From the NCBI RefSeq assembly GCF_022761115.1, contig NZ_JAKWJS010000007.1, positions 124,001 through 188,000 on the forward strand: 64,000 bases of DNA. The letters are read 5' to 3'. Source of the DNA: Dyella sp. RRB7 (GTDB taxonomy: Bacteria; Pseudomonadota; Gammaproteobacteria; Xanthomonadales; Rhodanobacteraceae). Below are positions 43,999 to 53,085 of the stretch, piece after piece. A program made the position numbers and the translations under genes. A model generated the notes under the pieces. The model ran no database searches. It was not told the DNA's origin and saw only the letters and a list, made by a program, of their open reading frames with translations. The number at the start of each line of letters is the position of its first letter. Position 1 is the first letter of the stretch.

Positions 43999-44550
43999 AT
44001 GAGTTCCATTCTGCAGCAGGGGGTTGGCCGCACAGGCTGGCTGCTGGTGATCTACGGTGTGATCTCGGTGTTGTTCGGACTCAGTGCGCTGATATGGCCA
44101 GGCAGCACGGTGGTGGCGCTGGCCTGGGCCTTCGGCATCATGGCGCTGGCGGAGGGCATCGCCAGCGTGTTCGCCCTGCTCCAGCGTCACGTGGCGATCT
44201 CGCGCGGCTGGCTGGTGTTGTACGCGCTGGCGTCGATCGTCTTTGGCCTGGTGGCGATCGCGCATCCGCTGGCGGTAGCCGATGTGTTGCTGCTGTTCCT
44301 CGCCGCATGGCTGATCGTGGCGGGCATCTACCGCGTCGTGTTCGCCATTCGCGTGCGCAAGGAGATCCAGGGCGAGTGGATGATCGCGCTCAGTGGCGTG
44401 CTGGCCATCGTGCTCGGGGTATTGCTGGTGGCCTATCCCGTTGCTGGCCTGCTTACCCTGGCCATCTGGATCGGCGCGGCGGCCCTCGTCTACGGCGTGC
44501 TGCAGCTTGTCGCCGGCATAAGGATGCATCGCTGGAAGGCGTCGCTCTGA
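43999..44550 (+). CDS. HdeD family membrane protein (DUF308)
   Basis: 183 residues, ATG at 43999 with CGGAGGG upstream. Six hydrophobic segments arranged in pairs, as expected for HdeD: GWLLVIYGVISVLFGLSALI, ALAWAFGIMALAEGIASVFA, WLVLYALASIVFGLVAIAHP, VLLLFLAAWLIVAGIYRVVF, WMIALSGVLAIVLGVLLVAY and LAIWIGAAALVYGVLQLVAG. HdeD supports acid resistance in E. coli; here it accompanies CsbD and BON stress genes. Followed by a strong hairpin. Confidence 0.92.
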   Translation: MSSILQQGVGRTGWLLVIYGVISVLFGLSALIWPGSTVVALAWAFGIMALAEGIASVFALLQRHVAISRGWLVLYALASIVFGLVAIAHPLAVADVLLLFLAAWLIVAGIYRVVFAIRVRKEIQGEWMIALSGVLAIVLGVLLVAYPVAGLLTLAIWIGAAALVYGVLQLVAGIRMHRWKASL

Positions 44551-44575
44551 CAGCACGTCCCAGCGGATGTGGCAC

Positions 44576-44607
44576 AAGGAAAAGGCGCCCATAGGCGTCT
44601 TTTCCTT
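44576..44607. terminator. Bidirectional terminator between HdeD-like and lipoprotein genes
   Basis: AAGGAAAAGGCGCC (44576-44589) pairs with GGCGTCTTTTCCTT (44594-44607) around CATA, one mismatch. It separates convergent genes. Confidence 0.75.
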
Positions 44608-44631
44608 GACCACGTGACATAGCGCGGTGAC

Positions 44632-45231
44632 TCAGCCACGCACTTCGAAGTTCTCACTGGCGACGGTCTTGCCGTTGAGCGAGATCACCACCTTGTACCT
44701 GCCAATCGGCCAGGCATTCGGGTTGGACACCTTGAACGTGGTCACGGCAGGTCCATCCGTGGCGATGGATTCGGTGGTGCTGCTGAATGGCTGGTCCTTG
44801 CCGTCCTCATAGCTCCACTTCGCGTTGAGCGTGGCGTTGTCGGTGCGGCCGGTGGTGGCGACACTGGCGTAGATGGCCTTGTCGTCCGGTGCGAAGTGCC
44901 GCTGTTCCTTGCTGATGGCGTGCGAACCGTCCAGCTCGTTGCCGATGGTGACGGCGGCGACGGTGATGTCCGCCGGCGGCGGGACACTGGCCGATTTGCC
45001 GGACGAGGCGGCTGGCGCCGGCGGCGTGGTTGCCGGTGCTGGCGTGCTGGCAGGCGACATCGGCGCGGTGGTGGCCGCTGGCGCGGGCGCCATTGGCTGC
45101 CCTGGCGCGCTGGTGGCGGGTGCGGTGGGCGTGGTGTTGGATTCCTGCTCGTTCTTGCCGCATGCGCTGAGCATCAGCATGCCGGCAAGGGTCGCGCAGG
45201 CCAAGGCGGTATGGCGTAGCTGGACTTTCAT
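44632..45231 (-). CDS. Putative lipoprotein with a Pro/Ala-rich linker
   Basis: 199 residues from the ATG at 45231 (GGAG six bases upstream). Lipobox LMLSAC near residue 20-25, so it is lipid-anchored at Cys25. Residues about 30-85 are a Pro/Ala/Thr/Ser-rich linker (APATTPPAPAASSG). The C-terminal 110 residues form a beta-rich domain with AVTIGNELDGSHAISKEQRH, ADDKAIYASVATTGRTDN-like strands and a final GRYKVVISLNGKTVASENF, which resembles immunoglobulin-like proteins for envelope stress; no family is assigned. Confidence 0.82.
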   Translation of the reverse strand: MKVQLRHTALACATLAGMLMLSACGKNEQESNTTPTAPATSAPGQPMAPAPAATTAPMSPASTPAPATTPPAPAASSGKSASVPPPADITVAAVTIGNELDGSHAISKEQRHFAPDDKAIYASVATTGRTDNATLNAKWSYEDGKDQPFSSTTESIATDGPAVTTFKVSNPNAWPIGRYKVVISLNGKTVASENFEVRG

Positions 45232-45392
45232 GACTGACTCCGTGGCTGGTGGCATACACACACACCCGACCGGCTGAGCCGAAACGCCGGGTGCCCGGAT
45301 AACGGGGACACTAGTCCCCCGGGACTGAAGCCTCGATTACCGGGTCTTTCTGGCGGTACACCCTCTTCGCGCCCTGGCCCACGGCATAGCGC

Positions 45393-46217
45393 CTACTGCC
45401 GTGCGCCGCGCGGATTGGGCGGAGTCTCCATCGTCGTGCTGCGATAGGGATTGATGTCCAGGCCGCCGCGGCGGGTGTAGCGGGCGTAGACGCTCAACTG
45501 CTCGGGCCGGCAGCGCTGCATGACATCCACGAAGATGCGCTCCACGCACTGCTCGTGGAATTCGTTGTGGTTGCGGAACGACACCAGGTAACGCAGCAGG
45601 CCCGCCTGATCGATGGGCGCGCCGCGATAACGGATCTGCACGCTGCCCCAGTCCGGCTGGCCGGTGACCGGGCAGTTGGAGCGCAGCAGGTTCGAGACCA
45701 GCGCTTCCTCGATCACCGGCACGTCGGCATCTGCCCGCAGATAGTCCGCCCGCGGCGGGCCGTAGTCATCGATATCCAGCACCTGCAGGTCGATCAGTTG
45801 GCCTTCCAGGTCGGTTACGGCGTGGCCGCGCGCCTGTGCATCGCTCAATGCGACTTCGACGGGGGCGCCTGCGGCGGCGGACAGGTCACGCGCCAGCGTG
45901 GCGGTCAGGGCTGACGCATCCGCCATGCGCTCCTGCGAAAAGCCGTTGAGGTAAAGCTTGAACGACTTGGACTCGATGATGTTGGGCGATGCGGCCGGCA
46001 CGCGGAACTCGGCCAGTGCCACCACCGGCTTGCCGCGGCTGTCCAGCCAGGACAGCTCGTAAGCATTCCAGACGTCCACGCCATGGAAGGGCAGGGGCTC
46101 GGATACACCGATTTCCCCGCGCTTGGCCGCACGGGGAATGGGAAACAGCAGGCCAGGGTCGTAGCGGTCGGCGTAGGCCGTGGTCTTGCCGAGAGGGGAA
46201 TGTTCGGGAGTGCTCAT
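45393..46217 (-). CDS. queF: NADPH-dependent 7-cyano-7-deazaguanine reductase
   Basis: 274 residues from the ATG at 46217, the length of the long (E. coli-type, tandem T-fold) QueF. Key strings: [20 protein letters not shown] near 8-27, [17 protein letters not shown] near 87-103, [19 protein letters not shown] near 179-197 with the thioimide-forming Cys, and [14 protein letters not shown] near 222-235 with the catalytic His/Glu. It reduces preQ0 to preQ1 for queuosine in tRNA. Divergent from the M1 peptidase gene; no other queuosine genes are here. Confidence 0.96.
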   Translation of the reverse strand: MSTPEHSPLGKTTAYADRYDPGLLFPIPRAAKRGEIGVSEPLPFHGVDVWNAYELSWLDSRGKPVVALAEFRVPAASPNIIESKSFKLYLNGFSQERMADASALTATLARDLSAAAGAPVEVALSDAQARGHAVTDLEGQLIDLQVLDIDDYGPPRADYLRADADVPVIEEALVSNLLRSNCPVTGQPDWGSVQIRYRGAPIDQAGLLRYLVSFRNHNEFHEQCVERIFVDVMQRCRPEQLSVYARYTRRGGLDINPYRSTTMETPPNPRGARQ

Positions 46218-46364
46218 GCCGGCATTGTAGCGCCCGCGCCTTGCCGGCTTCGAACGAACTTGCGCGGGCCCGTGACGCGACCATGACGACTGGCCCGGTT
46301 TGTCCCGGCCGCGCACTCCCTATAGTGTCTGTTGAGATCCTGGGGACCTGAAGGAAGTCGATTG

Positions 46365-48332
46365 ATGAAGAACCACGTCGTGGCCCGCCGTGTTGCAGCG
46401 GGCCTGCTAGTGGCCGGCACCTTGTGTGCGCCGGCTTTCGCCAACGGCACGGAGGCCGGTTTCGATCCGCAGGCGCTGTTTGCGCCGCTTTCGCTGCCCG
46501 ACGCCGCCAATGCCTTCCGCGATGGTGCCGGCAAGCCCGGCCCGCAGTTCTGGCAGAACCGCGTGGACTACGCCATCCAGGCCAACATCGACCCCGCCAC
46601 GCATACGCTGCGAGGCGACGAAACCATCACCTATACCAACCATAGCCCCGACGCGCTCGACGTGTTGTGGGTGCAGCTGGACCAGAACATCTACCGCCAC
46701 GATTCGCGCGGTGCGCTATCCGAGCGGCATGCGCGCACGGAATTCACCGACGGCTACCAGCTGGACGCGGTGGAAGTGGACGGCAAGCCCGTGCATTTCC
46801 TTGTCGACGACACCCGCATGCGCGTGGACCTGCCGCAAGCGCTGGCTGGCGGCGGCAAGCAGCTGAAGCTGCGCATCCGCTATCACTACACGGTGCCCGG
46901 CACCTGGGGTGGTCGCACCGCGGTGACGCCGACCAGGAACGGCGACATCTACGAGATCGCACAATGGTTTCCGCGCATGGCCGTGTACGACGACCTGCGC
47001 GGCTGGGACACGCTGCCGTACCTGGGCCAGGAGTTCTATCTGGAGTACGGCGACATCGACTATGCCGTCACCGTGCCGTGGAACTACATCGTGGCCGGTT
47101 CGGGCGAGCTGACCAATCCCGGCGAGGTGCTCACCGCTACTCAGCAGAAGCGATTGGCGCAGGCTGCGCAGAGCGACGCCACGGTGACGATCCGCTCGCC
47201 GCAGGAAGTGAACGATCCGACCAGTCACCCACGGCAGAGCGGCACGCAGACCTGGCGCTTCCACATGGAACACACCCGCGACGTGGCGTTCGCCGCCTCG
47301 CCCGCGTTCGTATGGGACGCCGCGCGCATCAACCTGCCGGAAGGCAAGCATGCGCTGGCCATGTCGGTGTATCCGGTCGAGGGCGTGGGCAAGGACAAGT
47401 GGAACCGCTCCACCGAATACGTCAAGGGCGCGATCGAGCACTTCTCCTCGACGTGGTATCCGTATCCCTGGCCGGTGGCGGTGAACCTGGGCGGCTATGG
47501 CGCGGGCATGGAGTATCCCGGCATCGTGTTCGATGGCTATGACGACCAGGGGCCGATGCTGTTCTGGATCAGCGCGCATGAAATCGGCCACACCTGGTTC
47601 CCGATGGTGGTGGGCTCCAACGAGCGGCGCAACGCGTTCATGGACGAAGGCTTCAACACCTTCATCGACGTGTACGCCTCCGATGCGTTCAACCACGGTG
47701 AGTTCGCGCCCAAGCGCGACAGCGAATACGCGCCCAAGGGCGGCAACCCGGTGGACGAAATCCTGCCGGTGCTGGCCGATGCGCAGGCACCCACGTTGAT
47801 GGCGCCGGCTGATTCGGTATCCGAGACATACCGTCATTCGGTGAGCTACTTCAAGGGCGCGTTGGGCCTGGTGCTGCTGCGCGAGCAGATCCTCGGTCCC
47901 GAGCGCTTCGACCCGGCTTTCCGCAAGTACATTGCCACCTGGGCCTACCACCATCCCACGCCGTCGGATTTCTTCCGCTTCATGAGCAGCGAAGCGGGCG
48001 AGGACCTTTCCTGGTGGTGGCGCGGCTGGTACCTCAACAACTGGCAACTGGACATGGGCATAAGCGCGGCATCGTACGTGGACAACGACCCTGCCAAAGG
48101 CATGGCGGTGACGCTCATCAGCAAGCAGAAGCTGGTGATGCCGGCGACGTTGCGCATCGACTTTGCCGACGGCAGCCACCAGGATCTGCGCGTACCGGTG
48201 GAAAGCTGGAGCCTGAGCGCGACGCCCAAGCTGGTGGTGCCGACCATCCAGCGCGTCGTCAGGCTCACGCTCGATCCGGATCACAAGCTGCCGGATGCGG
48301 ATCGCGGCAACAACAGCTTCAAGATGCCGTGA
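46365..48332 (+). CDS. M1 family zinc metallopeptidase, exported
   Basis: 655 residues from the ATG at 46365 (AAGGAAG upstream). Signal peptide 1-26 (ends AFA-NG). M1 aminopeptidase elements: the substrate-binding loop YGAGMEYPGIV near 377-387 in place of GAMEN, the zinc site AHEIGHTWFPMVVGSNERR near 404-422 (HExxH) and DEGFNTFID near 427 (second Glu). The Tyr proton donor lies in EKYRHSVSYF-like sequence near 490. No ERAP-like C-terminal domain; the tail is a beta domain. A periplasmic peptide-degrading enzyme is likely. Confidence 0.93.
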   Translation: MKNHVVARRVAAGLLVAGTLCAPAFANGTEAGFDPQALFAPLSLPDAANAFRDGAGKPGPQFWQNRVDYAIQANIDPATHTLRGDETITYTNHSPDALDVLWVQLDQNIYRHDSRGALSERHARTEFTDGYQLDAVEVDGKPVHFLVDDTRMRVDLPQALAGGGKQLKLRIRYHYTVPGTWGGRTAVTPTRNGDIYEIAQWFPRMAVYDDLRGWDTLPYLGQEFYLEYGDIDYAVTVPWNYIVAGSGELTNPGEVLTATQQKRLAQAAQSDATVTIRSPQEVNDPTSHPRQSGTQTWRFHMEHTRDVAFAASPAFVWDAARINLPEGKHALAMSVYPVEGVGKDKWNRSTEYVKGAIEHFSSTWYPYPWPVAVNLGGYGAGMEYPGIVFDGYDDQGPMLFWISAHEIGHTWFPMVVGSNERRNAFMDEGFNTFIDVYASDAFNHGEFAPKRDSEYAPKGGNPVDEILPVLADAQAPTLMAPADSVSETYRHSVSYFKGALGLVLLREQILGPERFDPAFRKYIATWAYHHPTPSDFFRFMSSEAGEDLSWWWRGWYLNNWQLDMGISAASYVDNDPAKGMAVTLISKQKLVMPATLRIDFADGSHQDLRVPVESWSLSATPKLVVPTIQRVVRLTLDPDHKLPDADRGNNSFKMP

Positions 48333-48338
48333 TTTGGC

Positions 48339-48364
48339 TGCTCCCCTTGCTTGCAGGGGGAGCA
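48339..48364 (+). repeat. GC-rich intergenic hairpin
   Basis: TGCTCCCC (48339-48346) pairs with GGGGAGCA (48357-48364), located just after the M1 gene and before the acylase gene. It shares the CTCCCC/GGGGAG core with hairpins at 25966, 31252, 37690 and 59554, and may act as a transcript end or mRNA stabiliser. Confidence 0.5.
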
Positions 48365-48412
48365 AGAAGGCCTCGCCCTGCAGGGGATGCCTGCCCGAAA
48401 CCTAACGACGCG

Positions 48413-50608
48413 ATGATCAAGATGCACCCACGCCCTCGTACGCTGTCACTCGCCGCCCTGCTCGCACTGGGCTTCGTTGCCGCCGCGCAGGCGGGCACCT
48501 CCGACGAGATGCGCTGGCAGGCCGAAGCCAAGGCCGTCACCATCACTCGTGACGATTGGGGCATCGCCCATGTGCACGGCAGGAGCGATGCCGATGCGGT
48601 GTTCGGCATGGCCTATGCGCAGGCCGAGGACGATTTCAATCGCGTCGAGACCAACTATCTCAATGCGTTGGGGTGGCGGGCGCAGGCGGAAGGCGAGTCG
48701 GCGCTATGGTCCGACCTGCGGCAGCGGCTGTTTGTCGACACGGTCGAGTTGAAGCGGCTCTATGCCAACAGCCCCGGCTGGCTGCAAGCGCTGATGAACG
48801 CCTGGGCCGATGGCCTCAACAATTACCTCGCCACGCATCCGCAGGTGCATCCGCGCGTGATCACGCACTTCGAGCCGTGGATGGCGCTGAGCTTCAGCGA
48901 GGGCAGCATCGGCGGCGATATCGAGCGTGTCTCGCTCAAGGATCTGCAGGCATTCTACGGGCGAGCCGGCGAGCCGGTGGCGTTCGTCGACACGCCGTCG
49001 AGCTGGGCGGAGCCCACCGGTTCCAACGGCATCGCCATCGCGCCGAAACTCACGGCGGCGGGTCATGCCTTGTTGCTGATCAATCCGCATACGTCGTTCT
49101 TCTTCCGCTCCGAACTGCAGATGACCAGCGATGCCGGTCTCGATGCCTACGGCGCGGTGACCTGGGGCCAGTTCTTCATCTACCAGGGCTTCAATCACCA
49201 CATCGGCTGGATGCATACCTCGACCACTGCCGATGTCGTCGACGAGTTTGCCGAGACCATCGAGCGCAAGGACGGCGGTTTGTTCTACCGCTACGGCAAG
49301 GCGTTGCGCCGGGTGAGCACGCGGCAAGTCAGCATTCCTTACCGTGGCAAGGATGGAGCGATGGCCGAGCGCAGCTTCACCGTCTACGCCACTCATCACG
49401 GTCCGGTGGTGCGCGAGAAAGACGGCCGGTGGATCGCCACGGCGCTGATGAACAAGCCGCTGGAGGCGCTGGAGCAGAGCTGGCTGCGCACCAAGGCCAG
49501 CGACTTCGCCAGCTTCATGAAGGTGGCGGAGCTGAAGGCCAATTCGTCCAACAACACCCTCTTCGCCGATGACAAGGGCGAGATCGCGTATCTGCATCCG
49601 CAATTCATTCCCAGGCGCGACGATCGCTTCGACTACACCAAGCCGGTGGACGGCAGCGACCCAGCCACTGACTGGCAGGGCCTGTTGCCGCTCGATGCGG
49701 CGCCGCACCTGCTCAATCCGCCCAACGGCTGGATCATGAACACCAACGACTGGCCCTATTCGGCTGCCGGTGCGTACAGCCCCAGGCGCGAGGACTATCC
49801 GCGCTACATGGACAGCGTGGGCGAGAACCCGCGCGGCATACACGCAACGATGGTGCTGAGCGACAAGAAGGATTTCACCAAGGCATCGCTGATCACGGCG
49901 GCATTCGACTCGTACCTGCCGGCGTTCGCGCGGCAGATTCCGATCCTGCTCGCCGACTACGACGCCTTGCCCGCCAACGATCCGCTGAAGAAGAAACTCG
50001 CGGGCCAGGTCGCCCTGCTGCGCGGCTGGGACTACCGCTGGGGCATCGCCTCGATGCCCACGACGTTGGCGGTGTTCTGGGGTGACATCCTGTGGGACAA
50101 GGTCGACAAGTCCGATGTCGCCGAAGGTCTTTCGGTGTACGACATCATGGCGCAGAAGGCGGGTTCCAAGGCGCGCCTGGATGCGCTGGTCGAAGCCTCC
50201 GATCGTCTGGAGCAAGACTTCGGCAGCTGGGGCGTGCCGTGGGGCGAGGTGAATCGCTACCAGCGCCTCGATGGCGACATCGTGCAGCCGTTCGACGACG
50301 GCAAGCCCAGCATCCCGGTGCCGTTCACGTCGTCACGCTGGGGTTCGCTGGCCTCGTTCGGCGCGCATTGCTGGCCCGGCACCAAGCGCTACTACGGCAC
50401 CAGCGGCAACAGCTTCGTGGCCGTGGTGGAATTCGGTGACAAGGTGAGTGCCCGCGCCATCAGCGCCGGCGGCGAGAGCGGTCATGCGGATAGCCCGCAC
50501 TTCCATGACCAGGCCGAACGCTACACCACCGGTCATCTGCGCGCGGTGTATTTCTGGCCGCAGGACCTGCAGGGCCATATCGAGCGCAGCTATCACCCGG
50601 ATAGCTGA
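48413..50608 (+). CDS. Penicillin acylase family (Ntn) amidase, AHL-acylase-like
   Basis: 731 residues; start at 48413, with 48422 as alternative. Signal peptide about 1-27 (ends AQA-GT). Precursor architecture of Ntn acylases: alpha part about 28-200 beginning with VTITRDDWGIAHVHGRSDAD, then the autoprocessing site EPTGSNGIAIAP near 200-211, where Ser would become the beta-chain N-terminal nucleophile. Beta part continues with LLINPHTSFFFRSELQMTSD and a catalytic Asn region ADVVDEFAETIE. Members remove acyl chains from penicillin, aculeacin or N-acyl-homoserine lactones. Here the residue after Ser-Asn is Gly rather than the usual Asn, so substrate range is uncertain. Confidence 0.88.
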   Translation: MIKMHPRPRTLSLAALLALGFVAAAQAGTSDEMRWQAEAKAVTITRDDWGIAHVHGRSDADAVFGMAYAQAEDDFNRVETNYLNALGWRAQAEGESALWSDLRQRLFVDTVELKRLYANSPGWLQALMNAWADGLNNYLATHPQVHPRVITHFEPWMALSFSEGSIGGDIERVSLKDLQAFYGRAGEPVAFVDTPSSWAEPTGSNGIAIAPKLTAAGHALLLINPHTSFFFRSELQMTSDAGLDAYGAVTWGQFFIYQGFNHHIGWMHTSTTADVVDEFAETIERKDGGLFYRYGKALRRVSTRQVSIPYRGKDGAMAERSFTVYATHHGPVVREKDGRWIATALMNKPLEALEQSWLRTKASDFASFMKVAELKANSSNNTLFADDKGEIAYLHPQFIPRRDDRFDYTKPVDGSDPATDWQGLLPLDAAPHLLNPPNGWIMNTNDWPYSAAGAYSPRREDYPRYMDSVGENPRGIHATMVLSDKKDFTKASLITAAFDSYLPAFARQIPILLADYDALPANDPLKKKLAGQVALLRGWDYRWGIASMPTTLAVFWGDILWDKVDKSDVAEGLSVYDIMAQKAGSKARLDALVEASDRLEQDFGSWGVPWGEVNRYQRLDGDIVQPFDDGKPSIPVPFTSSRWGSLASFGAHCWPGTKRYYGTSGNSFVAVVEFGDKVSARAISAGGESGHADSPHFHDQAERYTTGHLRAVYFWPQDLQGHIERSYHPDS

Positions 50609-50626
50609 TGCTTGACTGCTGGGGGG

Positions 50627-51046
50627 TTACTTCACCATTTCGGCCAACGGCTTGCCCTTGTCGACCACCCAGGTCGACACGGCCACTCCGCCGTCGCTGC
50701 CCGGCGCGGCGGCCAGGCTGTGCACGGCGCCGCGCGGATTGAAAAAGTGGTCGCCCGCCTTGAGCACCTGGTCGGGCTGGCCGCGCGTCTTGAGCACCAA
50801 ATGGCCGGAGAGCACGTAGCCCGATTCGTCACCCGGATGCGTATGCCAGCCGATCGCCGTGCCAGCCGGTAGTTCGGCGGTGCCGATCACGATTTGCTTG
50901 CCGGGCACGCCGCTCTGGTCGTGCTGGTCGAGGATGGTCCGCTTGGGTTGCGCGGTTGGCGGCGCATCCTGCCCATGCGCCACAAAGACCGGGGCAATCA
51001 CGACAAGGACCGCCGCGACCAGGACCACACGAAGTCGATAGGGCAT
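50627..51046 (-). CDS. Secreted cupin-domain protein
   Basis: 139 residues, ATG at 51046 with GGAGG upstream. Signal peptide 1-25 (ends AHG-QD). One cupin barrel: GTAIGWHTHPGDESGYVLSG near 62-81 gives the first metal motif (H..H....E) and DHFFNPRGAVHSLA near 99-112 the second. Small exported cupins of this type are common and uncharacterised. Convergent with the acylase gene. Confidence 0.88.
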   Translation of the reverse strand: MPYRLRVVLVAAVLVVIAPVFVAHGQDAPPTAQPKRTILDQHDQSGVPGKQIVIGTAELPAGTAIGWHTHPGDESGYVLSGHLVLKTRGQPDQVLKAGDHFFNPRGAVHSLAAAPGSDGGVAVSTWVVDKGKPLAEMVK

Positions 51047-51133
51047 GGCACTTTCCTCCGCTCACCTTGCGGCAGCGGAGGAATAGTGCCCGGCCGGGCG
51101 TGACCCCGGCGCGAAGCCGGGCCTGCCGGCCGC

Positions 51134-51670
51134 TCAGGGAGACGAGGCGGGCTTGGTTTTGCTCGCGTCGTAGGCCTGCAGCTCGCTGGTCGTCTCGCGC
51201 GCGATCCGCTGGATTTCCGGGGTCAGTGTGTTCATCTCGGCCTGCACGGACTTCATGGTCTCCTGCATGACCACCGGTAGCTTGGCGACTACCGCCTGGC
51301 CCGAAGGGGATTTGTAGAAGGTCAGCGTGTCATCGATCTCCTTCTGGGAGAACGAGCGGCGATAGATGTCCAGGTACATCGGTTCCATCTTGTCCCATGT
51401 CATCGCGCTCACGATCAGGTCGCGCATTTTGACCTCACCGGATTCGACGATCTTGCGCTGCCCGTCATCCAGCGATTTGCCTGCCAGGCCAGACTCCACC
51501 GACGACCGCATCATGCCCTCCACCTGCTTCAGGGTGCTGTCGAGCGTGCTATGCATGTGCATCACCTCCATGAGTTCATGCAGTGATGCATCGCTGGGAG
51601 GGGTGTCGGCGGCAAACGCCGGGCTAATCAAACACGTGAAGAGCAGGATGCCGGCCAAGCGTGAGCGCAT
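51134..51670 (-). CDS. DUF2059 domain-containing periplasmic protein
   Basis: 178 residues. Signal peptide 1-20 (ends AFA-AD). Helical DUF2059 pattern: ELMEVMHMHSTLDSTLKQVE, then YLDIYRRSFSQKEIDDTLTF and the hallmark YKSPSGQAVVAKLPVVMQET. Function unknown; it is 87 bp downstream of the cupin start region and reads in the same direction as it. Confidence 0.92.
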   Translation of the reverse strand: MRSRLAGILLFTCLISPAFAADTPPSDASLHELMEVMHMHSTLDSTLKQVEGMMRSSVESGLAGKSLDDGQRKIVESGEVKMRDLIVSAMTWDKMEPMYLDIYRRSFSQKEIDDTLTFYKSPSGQAVVAKLPVVMQETMKSVQAEMNTLTPEIQRIARETTSELQAYDASKTKPASSP

Positions 51671-51985
51671 GTTCCAATTCCTTTGGTTGAGCGGTGGCCG
51701 CCATCAAGGGTGATGGTGAAGGCGGGTTCGCCGGACACTAAGGCATGGCCCATGTCGATCTCAAGCGCGCCGGTACTGGAAATAAAAAGGCCCCCTTGCG
51801 GGGGCCAGTGGGCCGGAATTAAGGGGGGTACCAGCCCGGGGGCGTCGGACATCCGTGGGAACGACCGACTCCGCTAGATTGCCTTAGGCTCCACATGCTT
51901 GATGTCGGCGTCTTCCTACATTTGGGTAGGTCGGCGGAGTGCTGTTTGTCAGCCGCAGGGTCACCTGAGGCGCCATCCGGGCCGG
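51671..51985 (-). terminator. Intergenic region with a minus-strand terminator
   Basis: Of about 315 bp without a gene, the only defined element is at 51782-51806: on the minus strand GGCCCCC and GGGGGCC pair around GCAA and are followed by TTTTTATT, a rho-independent terminator for the aldo/keto reductase transcript that ends at 51986. Confidence 0.7.
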
Positions 51986-52978
51986 TTAGATATTGACCAT
52001 ATGCATCATGGCGCCGGCGTAGCGGGTGCCCGCGGCGACGTCGGGTGGGAACACCGCGTCGATGGCCTTCAGCTCGTCCGCGCTCAAGCGGATGTCGAGC
52101 GCGGCGAGGTTTTCGTCCAGGCGGTCGCGACGCTTGGTGCCGGGAATGGCCACCACGTCCTGGCCCTGCGCCAGCACCCAGGCCAGGGCCAGCTGCGCCG
52201 GCGTGCAACCCTTGTCGGCCGCCATGGCCTTCACCTGGTCGACCAGCTGCAGGTTGCGGTAGAAGTTTTCGCCCTGGAAACGCGGTGACTGGCGGCGATA
52301 GTCATCGGTGTCGAAATCATCCGGGCTGGTGAAGGCGCCGGTGAGGAACCCGCGGCCCAGCGGCGAGTACGCCACCAGGCTGGTGCCCAGGCGGCGGCAC
52401 GCATCGAGCATGCCGTTTTCCTGCGGGTCGCGCGTCCAGAGGGAAAACTCCACCTGCAACGCGGCGATGGGGTGCACCTTGCTGGCGCGCTCCAGGGTGG
52501 CGCCGGAGGCTTCGGACAGGCCCAGGTAACGCACCTTGCCGGCCTTCACCAGCTCGGCCATGGCGCCCACGGTTTCCTCGATTGGCACGCTCGTGTCCAC
52601 CCGGTGCTGGTAGTACAGGTCCAGATGATCGACGCCAAGGCGCTTGAGGCTGCCCTCGCATGAGGCGCGCACGTACTCGGGGCTGCCGTTCACGCCGCGC
52701 TTGGACGGGTCGTTGGGGTCGCGCACGATGCCGAACTTGGTGGCGATGAAGGCCTGCTCGCGACGGCCGCGAAGGGCCTTGCCGACCAGTTCCTCGTTGA
52801 TGTGGGGGCCGTACATGTCGGCCGTGTCGAGCAGGTTGACGCCGCGTTCCAGCGCATGGTGGATGGTGGCGATGGATTCGGCATCGTCACGGGCGCCGTA
52901 GAAGTCGCTCATGCCCATGCAGCCAAGGCCGAGGGCGGAAACGGAAGGGCCATTCTTGCCGAGCTGACGCATTTGCAT
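51986..52978 (-). CDS. Aldo/keto reductase
   Basis: 330 residues from the ATG at 52978 (an ATG at 52972 is also possible; the frame to 53080 is not). AKR TIM barrel with the catalytic tetrad: [19 protein letters not shown] near 52-70 (Asp, Tyr), [11 protein letters not shown] near 78-88 (Lys) and [17 protein letters not shown] near 121-137 (His). The C-terminal [17 protein letters not shown] binds NADP. Similar enzymes (YhdN/IolS-like subgroup) reduce small aldehydes and quinones. Divergent from the LysR regulator, which probably controls it. Confidence 0.93.
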   Translation of the reverse strand: MQMRQLGKNGPSVSALGLGCMGMSDFYGARDDAESIATIHHALERGVNLLDTADMYGPHINEELVGKALRGRREQAFIATKFGIVRDPNDPSKRGVNGSPEYVRASCEGSLKRLGVDHLDLYYQHRVDTSVPIEETVGAMAELVKAGKVRYLGLSEASGATLERASKVHPIAALQVEFSLWTRDPQENGMLDACRRLGTSLVAYSPLGRGFLTGAFTSPDDFDTDDYRRQSPRFQGENFYRNLQLVDQVKAMAADKGCTPAQLALAWVLAQGQDVVAIPGTKRRDRLDENLAALDIRLSADELKAIDAVFPPDVAAGTRYAGAMMHMVNI

Positions 52979-53032
52979 GGGGATGTCCCGGGTGGCGAAG
53001 GTAGTAGTGCATTGTCCGGCATGACGACCTGG

Positions 53033-53083
53033 TGATAAATGCTCAATAATCGCCATATCCGTTATCAATTTGGCCAACAATTG
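53033..53083. promoter_or_regulatory. Candidate LysR-type operator in the AKR/LysR gap
   Basis: In the 107-bp divergent gap, TGATAA (53033-53038) faces TTATCA (53062-53067), and TTGGCCAA (53070-53077) sits within CAATTTGGCCAACAATTG just before the LysR start. These symmetric elements are the only ones in the gap and fit an autoregulated LysR site. Confidence 0.45.
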
Positions 53084-53085
53084 CC

